Shown piece after piece: positions 15,788 through 24,800 of a stretch of 52,397 nucleotides of DNA (position 1 is its first letter; each line of letters opens with the position of its first letter). The stretch comes from an uncultured bacterium. Lineage in GTDB: Bacteria > Cyanobacteriota > Vampirovibrionia > Gastranaerophilales > Gastranaerophilaceae. Position numbers and translations under genes: made by a program. The notes beneath the pieces were generated by a model that had not been told where the DNA came from, searched no databases, and was given only the letters and a program-made list of their open reading frames with translations. Location of the stretch: contig USFB01000010.1 of NCBI GenBank assembly GCA_900553895.1, positions 1-52,397 on the forward strand, written 5' to 3'.

Positions 15788-16498
15788 TTAAACCAACGGT
15801 GCGAACGTCTTGTAATACAAATAAATTGCAACCAACATTAACAAAGCTCCGCTTATTTTCATTAAAACATTCGTATAACCTGAGAGTTTTTTGAGATTTT
15901 TCACGCTTGACGTGAAAATCCCTGCAATAATTAAGATTAATCCTTGTCCTAAGGCGAATAAGAATAGCATAAATATTGCTGCTAAAAGATTTTTGCCGAT
16001 AGCAGCGAACGCCATAATCCCTGCCAATATTGGAGTTGAACAAGGAGTGCCTGCGAGCGCGAAAACTATTCCCAAAAGTATCGGATATAAAAATAGCGAA
16101 TTTGTAGAATTTACTGGCATTGCTTTAATTATAACGGGCATTTCAAAATCCAACAAACCTGTGATTTTAAGTCCCATTACCATTAAGAGTGACGCAATAA
16201 TCAGTGTAAAATATCCGCCAAGCGCAGAAGCGAATACGCTACCTGTCACGGCACAAATTATTCCGATAATTGAAAATACAATTGCCGTTCCGCATATAAA
16301 GAAGCACAATTGAATAAAAGTTCTAAAAGGTGTTTCTTTAGAATATCCGCCGACATATCCGATAATAAGCGGTAGCATTGCAAGTGAGCAAGGTGAAATT
16401 GAAGCGATTACACCTCCCGCAAATGAAGCGCAAAACATAAAAAGCCAAATTTGCGGGCTTGAAGTTCCTGCTGAAAAAATTTGTACTAGATTATCCAT
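15788..16498 (-). CDS. ccdA: CcdA/DsbD-type transmembrane thiol reductant carrier
   Basis: The 236-aa protein has six membrane helices arranged as an inverted repeat. Each half has a conserved Cys next to Pro: SPCSLAMLPLIIGYVGG (about 37) and AGTPCSTPILAGIMAFAA (about 155). These two Cys relay reducing equivalents from cytoplasmic thioredoxin to exported thiol proteins. It overlaps the upstream membrane thioredoxin gene by 8 nt, so the two are co-translated and probably act as donor and acceptor. Confidence 0.93.
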   Translation of the reverse strand: MDNLVQIFSAGTSSPQIWLFMFCASFAGGVIASISPCSLAMLPLIIGYVGGYSKETPFRTFIQLCFFICGTAIVFSIIGIICAVTGSVFASALGGYFTLIIASLLMVMGLKITGLLDFEMPVIIKAMPVNSTNSLFLYPILLGIVFALAGTPCSTPILAGIMAFAAIGKNLLAAIFMLFLFALGQGLILIIAGIFTSSVKNLKKLSGYTNVLMKISGALLMLVAIYLYYKTFAPLV

Positions 16499-16883
16499 TG
16501 ATTAACTCTTTCAAATAATTTTCTAAAATCTGCGGTTGCATTGAACCTTCTATGCGCCTTTTGATATTTCCGTTCGCGTCTTTAAAAACAGTAGTCGGAA
16601 CAAGTTTAACGTCATGTTTTCTGATTAAGTCGCGAGTTGCAGTGTCTTTTTGCGTAACATCAATTTTTCTTAATGTAATATCTCTGTTGTATTGTGGAAA
16701 AACTTCATCAAAAACTTTTTCCAACTCTTGACATTCATAACACATCGGAGAAGCAAACTTAATAACTTCCGCGCTGTTTGTGGCAATAGCAGGCGGTGTT
16801 GTAAGCTTATCCCTTGTTAAACCCCAATAAACGGCAAGAGGTACCAGAAAAATTGTTAAAATAATAAAAACATTTTTGTTCAT
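16491..16883 (-). CDS. Membrane-anchored thioredoxin-like protein
   Basis: The 130-aa product has an N-terminal membrane anchor (about residues 5-23) and an exported thioredoxin fold with the active site CYEC (FASPMCYECQELEKVFDE, about residue 50) and the cis-Pro loop VPTTVFKD (about 97). It would be reduced by the CcdA encoded immediately downstream and pass electrons to extracytoplasmic disulfides. The Tyr-Glu dipeptide between the Cys is less usual than Gly-Pro or Pro-His and should alter the redox potential. GGAGAG precedes the ATG. Confidence 0.9.
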   Translation of the reverse strand: MNKNVFIILTIFLVPLAVYWGLTRDKLTTPPAIATNSAEVIKFASPMCYECQELEKVFDEVFPQYNRDITLRKIDVTQKDTATRDLIRKHDVKLVPTTVFKDANGNIKRRIEGSMQPQILENYLKELING

Positions 16884-16958
16884 AATCTCTCCTTTTTTAC
16901 TCTACCATAGAATAGCGTATGAAGAAAAATATTAAATTGTTTAATTGGGTAGTATAAA

Positions 16959-17585
16959 TTATTTTAAGTTTACGTTTCTTTTGTACTCAAGTTGTTTTTG
17001 TATGCATTTTTGCGAAATCAAATCAACATCATTTTTCGAAATTTCTAAATATTCAAATGATGCTTTTAGTATGTTTTCTTCATTATCAATTCTTATTAAT
17101 TTTGCTTTTGTTTTAACATTTTTAGGCCGGAATAGAATATCAAGAGTTACTTCTTCAGGAATGTCTATTTTTTTAGGTAATATTATTCTAATTCCGTTTG
17201 CTGAAATATCATGAACTTTGCAGGCTACAGAAGTTTGGTTGAATGTCATAATAACATCTTCTTCCATTCTGACTCTGAAATATTCTCTATTCTGCTGATA
17301 TTCAATTCCAAATGGTGTTTTTATATAGAAAAATACAAACGGATTTTTATTTTCTACGTATTTTAAAACAGAGTTTGTACGATACAATCCATTATCACAA
17401 ACAAAACTCAGTGAAATTTCTTGTGGAAATTCGATATAAAGTCCATCTTCAAATTTCGCGCAGGCGTAAATTTCTCTTTCACTCATATTTTTAATGGCAG
17501 CTTTTGTACAACAAGCATTGTCGTTTTTGTCTTTGTAAACAATTTTGATATAATTGATGTTGTCCAGATTAAGATTAAATTTCAT
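16959..17585 (-). CDS. PilZ domain protein (c-di-GMP effector)
   Basis: The 208-aa protein has an N-terminal YcgR-like beta domain (residues 1-95) and a C-terminal PilZ domain. The c-di-GMP signature is present: NREYFRVRM (RxxxR type, about 107) and DISANGIRI (D/NxSxxG, about 130). Binding of the second messenger normally changes motility or surface polysaccharide. No diguanylate cyclase is encoded here. The start has no good ribosome site. Confidence 0.9.
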   Translation of the reverse strand: MKFNLNLDNINYIKIVYKDKNDNACCTKAAIKNMSEREIYACAKFEDGLYIEFPQEISLSFVCDNGLYRTNSVLKYVENKNPFVFFYIKTPFGIEYQQNREYFRVRMEEDVIMTFNQTSVACKVHDISANGIRIILPKKIDIPEEVTLDILFRPKNVKTKAKLIRIDNEENILKASFEYLEISKNDVDLISQKCIQKQLEYKRNVNLK

Positions 17586-17648
17586 ATATTAGCACTTATT
17601 TTGATATTCTACTTGTATTATAACAAACTTTGCGCCAAAATGGTATCT

Positions 17649-18341
17649 ATGAAGGGTATTATTTTTGATTTTAACGGAACATTATATTGGGATTCCAAGC
17701 TCCACTACGACGCTTGGAGAGATTTTTCAAAAATTTTGAGAGGCACTGCATTCACTGATGAAGAAATGCGTGAAAATATGTTCGGACATACAAATGAAGA
17801 TATTATTGAATACGCAATCGGTAAAAAACCTACTCCTGAAATGGTAGAAAAATATGCAAAAGAAAAAGAAGCTTTGTACAGAAAACAATGCTTGATAGAT
17901 AGAGAAAATTTTAAATTAGCTCCGGGTGCGATTGAATTCTTGGACTTTTTAAAAGAAAATAATATTCCTAGAACTATTGCAACAATGTCAGAATGGGATA
18001 ATGTTGAGTTTTATATAAAAGAATTTGATTTATCGCGTTGGTTTGATATAGATAAAATCGTTTATTCTAACGGAAAAATTCCGGGAAAGCCGGCCCCTGA
18101 TATTTTCATGATTGCAGCAGATAAAATCGGATTAAATCCGAAAGATTGCGTTGTAGTAGAAGACGCGATTGCAGGAATCAATGCCGCAAAATCCGCAGGA
18201 ATTGGCAAAATTATTGCAATTGCGTCACTTGAACCGATTGAATTCTATCAAAATATTGACGGTGTTTCTTCAATTATTAAAAGCTTTGATGAGATTGATA
18301 GAAAGATGTTTGAGGGTGATTTGACTTTTACTCGGTTGTAG
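17649..18341 (+). CDS. HAD-superfamily phosphatase (subfamily IA) with DxN motif
   Basis: The 230-aa protein has motif I DFNGTL (residues 7-12), motif II IATMSEWD, motif III Lys in GKIPGKPAPDIF and motif IV VVVEDAIAGINAAKSAG, all in standard order, with a cap domain between motifs I and II as in beta-phosphoglucomutase-like enzymes. The second Asp of DxD, the usual acid/base, is Asn. DFNGT variants exist in a HAD subgroup. Likely a sugar-phosphate phosphatase; substrate unknown. Start: MKGIIFDFN fits the family; the ATG at 17640 would add three residues. Confidence 0.88.
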   Translation: MKGIIFDFNGTLYWDSKLHYDAWRDFSKILRGTAFTDEEMRENMFGHTNEDIIEYAIGKKPTPEMVEKYAKEKEALYRKQCLIDRENFKLAPGAIEFLDFLKENNIPRTIATMSEWDNVEFYIKEFDLSRWFDIDKIVYSNGKIPGKPAPDIFMIAADKIGLNPKDCVVVEDAIAGINAAKSAGIGKIIAIASLEPIEFYQNIDGVSSIIKSFDEIDRKMFEGDLTFTRL

Positions 18342-18374
18342 GTTTAAACGTCTGTTTTCAATTTTCCATTATTA

Positions 18375-19139
18375 TCAGCTTTCAACTTCTTTATTAAGTT
18401 CATACAAAAATCTCAACCCTTCCAGCGTCAAATAAGGGTTTACGAAATCAAACTCGCGGGTCATGTATTTTGCAATCAATCCTGAATAACCGCCTGTTGC
18501 AATAATGCAGGCTTTTTCGCCAAGCTCTTTTTCGCATTGTTCAATCAAACCTTCAATCGCGCACGCAGAACCTCTGATAACGCCCGAAAGTATTGCATCC
18601 GCTGTATTATCTCCAATAGCCTTACTAACGGTATCAGGTTCGATTTTAGGCAACTTTGAAGTGCTTTTATTTAGAGCTCTGAACTGCAAATTAAGCCCCG
18701 GCATGATAACACCGCCAACAAAATCACCGTCTTTGTTAATAATATCAAAAGTTGTTGCTGTGCCTAAATCGACAATAATTGCAGGTTTAGAATATAAAAC
18801 ATAAGCACCGCACGCGTTCGCTATTCTATCCGCACCGGCTTCTTTCGGGTTTTTAAGTTTAATCTTAATTCCCAAATTTAATTTTGGTGACAAAAGTAAA
18901 GAATCAATATGAAACACATTATCGCACGCGCGTTTCAAAATTTTGTTCAATTCGTCAACGACTGATGCGATTATACATGCAGTTATATTGTATTTTTTAA
19001 ACAAAGAGTGCAACAAGATTTCATACTCTTCCTGTGGAAGTTCTTTATCAGACGCCAAGCGAAAAGTTTCTAATATGCTTTCATTTTCAAACACACCGAG
19101 TGTAATATTTGTATTTCCGATATCAACCGCAAGAAGCAT
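18375..19139 (-). CDS. coaX: Type III pantothenate kinase
   Basis: Phosphorylates pantothenate in the first committed step of coenzyme A synthesis. The 254-aa protein has the ASKHA fold motifs: VDIGNTNITLGVF (residues 4-16), GADRIANACGAY (about 105), VDLGTATTFDII (about 123) and IIATGGYSGLIAKYM near the end. The start overlaps the stop of the upstream WYL gene as TAATG, so translation is coupled. It is the third gene of an apparent WYL-WYL-coaX operon. Confidence 0.96.
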   Translation of the reverse strand: MLLAVDIGNTNITLGVFENESILETFRLASDKELPQEEYEILLHSLFKKYNITACIIASVVDELNKILKRACDNVFHIDSLLLSPKLNLGIKIKLKNPKEAGADRIANACGAYVLYSKPAIIVDLGTATTFDIINKDGDFVGGVIMPGLNLQFRALNKSTSKLPKIEPDTVSKAIGDNTADAILSGVIRGSACAIEGLIEQCEKELGEKACIIATGGYSGLIAKYMTREFDFVNPYLTLEGLRFLYELNKEVES

Positions 19140-20017
19140 TATACTTCTCCATAATTACTTAATGTATCATTCAAAATTTGTTTCATTTCGTCACGATAAG
19201 ATTTTGGACTTACGATTTCGCACTTGTCGTCATAGCGCAATAATCTCGAAAGCAAAAGTTCTTTGTTTTCACCCTTATTAGAAATAGCTTTCCAGCCAGT
19301 TCTATCAGTCTTGGTGTATTGTTCATTTTCTCTCAAATCGTATCTGGAGGCTAAATCATCACGAATTAAGAAAATCACAGATTCATCATTAAAGCTTTCA
19401 ATAAATCTTTCTCGCATAACTTCCAAGCCTGAAAGTCTTCCCGCATCAATCATACGTTCTCTGTTTTTATATAAAACGTGATAGAAGGTTTTTCCTTTTA
19501 CATCTTCTATGCTTAATGGAATACATTCTAAAATTTGTCTGTTTTTAAACATCAATTTAATTTTATGTTTTTCAGAAATAGCATTTTCAAAAAGCTCTGC
19601 CGTTATTTTGTAAGTTGCCTTGTCTATTCTTGCGATTTTTTTGTTAGAATAACGATTTAATTTTTCTAAAAATCCGTTAAAAATTTTGTGATATTTTTTT
19701 GTCATCTCTTCTTTAACAAGAGTTTGCATTGTAGTTAATAAATTAATATCGGCGTTCGAAAGCTCTAAGCCAAACGGCATACTTGTTACAAAATATTTAT
19801 TATGGATTTTTGGAATTTCAATTCCACAGTATCTGCAAGTATTAATATACTTGCTTACAACACTGTTATTAAAAATCGGCTCACTTTCATTAGCATTAAG
19901 CTGTTCAATAAGTTCATTCATTGTGTAATCACCTTGCAATAAAATTTGCAATGTTTTGATTACTTGCATTGAGGATAGGTTTTTCTTTTGAGATAATTTA
20001 TTTTTATTATTAGCCAT
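19139..20017 (-). CDS. WYL domain transcriptional regulator 2
   Basis: The 292-aa protein has an N-terminal winged-helix part (about residues 12-60, IKTLQILLQGDYTMNELIEQL), a middle helical region and a C-terminal WYL-type domain (KIKLMFKNRQILECIPLSIED...TFYHVLYKNRERMIDAGRLSGLEV, about 155-215). WYL domains sense ligands or nucleic acids in regulators such as PafBC and CRISPR regulators. It overlaps the upstream paralogue by 8 nt and coaX by 1 nt. Confidence 0.85.
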   Translation of the reverse strand: MANNKNKLSQKKNLSSMQVIKTLQILLQGDYTMNELIEQLNANESEPIFNNSVVSKYINTCRYCGIEIPKIHNKYFVTSMPFGLELSNADINLLTTMQTLVKEEMTKKYHKIFNGFLEKLNRYSNKKIARIDKATYKITAELFENAISEKHKIKLMFKNRQILECIPLSIEDVKGKTFYHVLYKNRERMIDAGRLSGLEVMRERFIESFNDESVIFLIRDDLASRYDLRENEQYTKTDRTGWKAISNKGENKELLLSRLLRYDDKCEIVSPKSYRDEMKQILNDTLSNYGEV

Positions 20018-20939
20018 TATAATTCTTCCTCATATTTTTCAATTTTTCGATAATTTTTTCTCTTATTGCTTGAGGCTCAAGCACAGTACAATTTGCACCG
20101 AATGAAAGTATTCTCTGAACTGCAACAAATTCATTATGATACTCACCTTCTACAATCATACCATTTTCTTGTTTTTCAACGATTTTTTCGTTTTCCAAAA
20201 TATCGTTCAAACCAAAACTCTTAAGGAAAAATTTTACATGAATGTTTTTTACTTGAATATTATCATCATTTTCTCTGCGAGAAAGAATTGATTTAATGCG
20301 CTTAATATTCAAAACCACAGATTCTTTTTTGCCTAAATCATAAGCATAGAGATAAATTTTATCATTTTGGAACACAAGATTTTGAGCGCAAACTTCTTTT
20401 GTATCGCTTCCTTTTGCAACAGGATTTTTGTAAACAAGAGTCAAAATTCTACTGTTATTACAGTCATCTTTGTAGGATTTTATTGTTTCTATATTAAAAT
20501 TTTTTAAAAGAGAAAGGCCGTACAATTCTTCTCTAATTTCATCATCCATTACGTGAAAAGCAAGTTTTCTGAACAAATCATCGTATTTTAAGAGTAACGC
20601 CATATCACAATTATCTTTTACGCGTTTGTATATTTTACGTAATAAAGAAACTTCTTCGCTTGTGATGTTCAAAGAAAACGGATGTTTTGTTAAAACGTAT
20701 TTGTAACCTGTTTTTGCACTTGAGCGTGAAATTTCACATCCCATAGTTCGCAAAGTGTTTAAATCAATTCTTAATATATCGTCAGAATGTTCCGGCTCCA
20801 TAATTTTAAGCTCAATAAACGCTTTTCTGATTTCTTCCAATGACCTTGGAGCTTTCATCAAAAGCCCTACCAAAACCAATGAACGAGTACCTGTCAATGA
20901 TATTTGGTTCAATTCAGTATCCTCTAATAGTTTAAACAC
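20010..20939 (-). CDS. WYL domain transcriptional regulator 1
   Basis: The 309-aa paralogue of the next gene has an N-terminal HTH region (LVLVGLLMKAPRSLEEIRKAF) and a central WYL-like segment (ILTLVYKNPVAKGSDTKEVCAQNLVFQNDKIYLYAYDL). A GTG start follows GAGGG at 6 nt. Tandem WYL pairs often act as heterodimers; PafB/PafC is the known case, activating DNA-repair genes in actinobacteria. Whether this pair does so is inference. Confidence 0.82.
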   Translation of the reverse strand: MFKLLEDTELNQISLTGTRSLVLVGLLMKAPRSLEEIRKAFIELKIMEPEHSDDILRIDLNTLRTMGCEISRSSAKTGYKYVLTKHPFSLNITSEEVSLLRKIYKRVKDNCDMALLLKYDDLFRKLAFHVMDDEIREELYGLSLLKNFNIETIKSYKDDCNNSRILTLVYKNPVAKGSDTKEVCAQNLVFQNDKIYLYAYDLGKKESVVLNIKRIKSILSRRENDDNIQVKNIHVKFFLKSFGLNDILENEKIVEKQENGMIVEGEYHNEFVAVQRILSFGANCTVLEPQAIREKIIEKLKNMRKNYNG

Positions 20940-21009
20940 AAATTACCCTCTTTAATAACGCAAAAATTTTGTAAAATTTGCATACTTCTACTCAAAAAAC
21001 TTATCTATA

Positions 21010-21582
21010 TTATTTACACAAATCTAATAAATATTCAATAGTAGCTTCACAGTATCTTCTGTCTTCTGAGCTGAAAGGCAAGACATCGCCTGAAAAATTG
21101 CGTTTTATCTTAGCCAAAACACTTTGTTGTTTACCTTTTGGAACATAATCAATTTTTGTAACAATTGTGAAAATCGGTAAGTTATAAGCTTCTACCCATT
21201 CTCGCATTTGAAAATCGTTTTTTTGGATATCATGTCTTGCATCAATAAATTGAATCAAAGATTTAATTTGTTTGCGGTTCAGCAAATATTCTTCCAAATA
21301 TTTTTGCCATCTTGCTTGAGCTTCTCTGGAAACTTTTGCATAACCGTACCCCGGAAGGTCAGCAATCATAAATTTATCAGAAAAATTAAAAAAATTAATC
21401 AATCTTGTTTTGCCGGGAGTATTAGAAGTTTTTGCAAGTTTTTTGTTATTGCATAATGCGTTAATAAACGAAGATTTACCAACATTTGAACGCCCTAAAA
21501 GCGGAAATTCAGGAAACGGAAAATCAGGACATTGAGAAAGTTTTTCTGCACTTATTATAAAATTCGCATTAAGCTGTTTCAT
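21010..21582 (-). CDS. engB: Ribosome biogenesis GTPase EngB/YsxC
   Basis: The 190-aa TRAFAC GTPase has G1 GRSNVGKSSFINAL (about 30), the switch Thr in TPGKTRLINFF, G3 DLPGYGYAKV (about 75) and G4 TIVTKIDYVPKG (about 140). EngB assists late 50S subunit assembly. Its start overlaps by 14 nt the small gene upstream, so the two are co-transcribed. Length is normal. Confidence 0.97.
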   Translation of the reverse strand: MKQLNANFIISAEKLSQCPDFPFPEFPLLGRSNVGKSSFINALCNNKKLAKTSNTPGKTRLINFFNFSDKFMIADLPGYGYAKVSREAQARWQKYLEEYLLNRKQIKSLIQFIDARHDIQKNDFQMREWVEAYNLPIFTIVTKIDYVPKGKQQSVLAKIKRNFSGDVLPFSSEDRRYCEATIEYLLDLCK

Positions 21583-21820
21583 TTTGTTTTTCCATTTCTT
21601 GTTTTTGTTTTGCTCTATGTGTTACTAAAGAAAGCAAATTATATAACTTTTCATTATTTACAACAGTCAATTGAGCTTTGTTTTTCATCATAGAAACATC
21701 AATTGACGGTTTGTTTTCAAAAATATTACCCGTTTGAAGACTGACAATCTGAACAAAATTGTCTTTTAGAATACTTAGGGGTTCTTTTAAAAATATCTCA
21801 AATGTTTTAAAAATATTCAT
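21569..21820 (-). CDS. Hypothetical 83-aa protein upstream of engB
   Basis: Starts MNIFKTFEIFLKEPLSIL after GGAAG, and ends in a charged Gln/Glu/Lys tail. No membrane segment or known domain. The 14-nt overlap with engB suggests translational coupling. A longer frame starting at 21853 lacks a ribosome site. Confidence 0.6.
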   Translation of the reverse strand: MNIFKTFEIFLKEPLSILKDNFVQIVSLQTGNIFENKPSIDVSMMKNKAQLTVVNNEKLYNLLSLVTHRAKQKQEMEKQNETA

Positions 21821-21889
21821 ATTTACTTCCGAGTTTATGTAAATATTGTACATTAAAATTGAATTCTTGAAAAGAGGGAGTAAATAATT

Positions 21890-24800
21890 TTAAAGTACTC
21901 CAGAAAATATAATACTTGGTGCAAGTACGATATCTTTATTTTGCCATCCTTTTCCTTTTGTATAAGTTGTAATAAACAATTTCTTTTGCGCTCTTGTAAC
22001 TGCAACATACAAAAGCCTTAAACTTTCTTCAGAATTAAATTCTTTGAGTTCTAATTCCGATTTGCGTTTATAACTTGGATTAAATGATTTAACATCCTCC
22101 ATAAATAAAGATGAGGCTTTAAGTTTTGCTTGATTTACGTCAATTGAAAGATTTTTTTCTGCCATCTCAGGTAAAAATACATATTCAAACTCATCACCTT
22201 TAGATTTATGCAGAGTCATAATTTGAACTTTACCTTTTGCGGCGTCTTTATCTTCTTCTTCCGAGAAGAATTTAAAACCACTTAAAGATGGCTTCTTAGA
22301 AAGTTCTTCTAATCTTTGCAAGGTTAAATCGAATTTACCGCTGGCGTTAAGTCGTTTTACAAGCGTTGCAATTAAATACACGTTTGATTTTTCAATATCA
22401 CTTGTATAATAAAATAACCCGATTCTTATAACTAATTCTTCTAATGGAAGTGTTGATGAGTTTAGCCAATATTGCATATCCCATAAGAATTGTGAAAGGC
22501 TTGTTGATTCTATATCATCACCATCTTTTTCAATAAACGGAGTTTCAGAATTTCTAATTTCCAACTGCAGTCTTTGACGATAAAATCCTAAGTCTGAAAG
22601 TGTTTCATAAGTGGAAACTAAAACTTCGTTATCAAAAGGATTTTGAATGAATTTAAGGATTGAATAAATTGTATTAAACACTCCTTTTTGACCTAAAGAT
22701 TCGCTTCTGGTAATAGTTTTTAAACCGGCATCATTAATAAAATGCGTCCAATTCGCAACTTGAAAATTGTTCCTCAATAAAATTCCGATAGTCGCGTCTT
22801 TATTTCTTGTCAAAATATTTTTGATTTCCTTTAATACAAAATTTCTTTCAGCAAACGAATTCTCAAAAATCTTAGAATAAATCGCATTTTCACTTTCCGG
22901 ATTTTTGCCTTTAACTCCCTGCATATAACTTGTGAAAAACGCTTTCGGTAAAATTCCGTTTCCGAAATCTACAAGATTGTTTGCTAAAGTCATAACGTCT
23001 TGCGTACAACGCTGAGAGTGGTTCATTTCTACTGTTGTATCTGCGTTTTTAATAAACGCTCTAAAACCTTCCACGTCTGCATTAGAAAAAGTTGTAGTAA
23101 TTGCCTGGTTAATATCACCGCAACGAATCAAATTCTTATGTTTTCCGCTTAAAAGTCCGATTAATTTTTGTTGAACTCCTGAAGAGTCTTGCGCTTCGTC
23201 CTCAATAATATATTCGCAGATATTTTGATAGTATTCTAAAATATCAGGATTTTGTTCAAGCAATTTAACTGACATAATTAAAATATCATCATAATCAATC
23301 AAATTTCCTTCTCTCAATTGAGCTTGATATTCTTTAAAAAATGTCTTAAATTTTTCAATCTTTTTATCAGAAGATGGTGTGTCAATATTACCTTCCTGGA
23401 GTTTAAGAACAGAAATTGCACGGTCAAATTCTTCCATTTCGGTTTTCGTAAATTTACCCACGATTCCTTTAATTATTCTCATTCTTTGCGTATCATCACA
23501 AATATCAAAATCAGAAGACAAATTTAATCTTTCATAATTTGAATTTTCTTTCAAGATTTTTAAAGCCAGTCCGTGAATTGTGCTTATGTTAGGTAATGTA
23601 TTAGAATTTGGGCACATGTTTTTTATGCGTTCTCTAAAGTTTCTGGCAGCAGAATCCATATAAGTTAAAACAAAAATATTTGTCGGAACAACTCCACGAT
23701 TAATAAGTTTAATAATCAATGCAAGTAAAATTGTGGTTTTTCCTGCCCCAGGGACAGCAGAAATTGCCATTGAGCCTTTTTTATATTCTAAAACAGGTTT
23801 TTGGTCATCTCGTGGAATAATTTTGAAAACTTTCTTCTCTTCAATAATTTCATTATCATCACCACCTGCTAAATAGTCTTCAATTCCGCCTAAATTTTCA
23901 GCACCGGTCGGGTCAAATAAACTTGAACAAGCCCAAATATGATTTTTAGCAAGCAATAATAATTTTCTCAAAATTCTTGCAGTTTTCTGTTTTGATAAAA
24001 AGATATCATCTTCAATTGTGTATTCGTCTTTTGTCCAATCCGCCTGCATTACCCACGCATTATACAAAGGTCCTGTATCATTTTTAACCCAATCTGAGTG
24101 AGAAACATCGAGCCAAAATTGATATTTTGTTGAAATCTTATTATCAATAATTTTTTGAGGTGTTGCTACAATTAAATCTTCATCTTTAATATCTAAAGTA
24201 GAGCTTGGATTTTCTGCAATAATTGAGTTTTCAATTTGAACAATGATTTCATTAGCGCGTTCTATGACATTTTTCCAACCCAAAACACTTTCAAAATCTT
24301 TCAATTGTTTGATAAAGAAATTAAACTTGTTAATCTTTGTTTCATCAACATAAGTTACTACTTTATAAAACATTTCATAAACAGCGTTTGATAGTTTACA
24401 TTTTCCGTTTTCAACTTTTTCTTTTCCACTTTCAAAAGCTTCATAAAATTTTTGATAATTAGAATCATAAAAATCAAGCTTCATCGCAGGAAGAAGTCCT
24501 GATTGTTTGTAAACTTCTAAAATCTTATGACAATATTTAATAGGAATTCCAACATAATCCGCTAAAATTACGCGCAAATCCATCTCAGAAATTTCCAAAC
24601 CCAGCATAAGTTTAAGTATATTCAAACTTGCTTTTACAAGTTGGTTATCAATAAGTTTTTCACTGCCTGATAAGAAAAGAAGATTGCATTTTAAATTCTC
24701 TCTTAAAGTAAAATGAAGCATGTCATCTTGTAGCGGAGTTATTATTGTAATATCTTTTGGCAAGACATTTTTTTTGAATAATTTTTGTATCTTTTCAATC

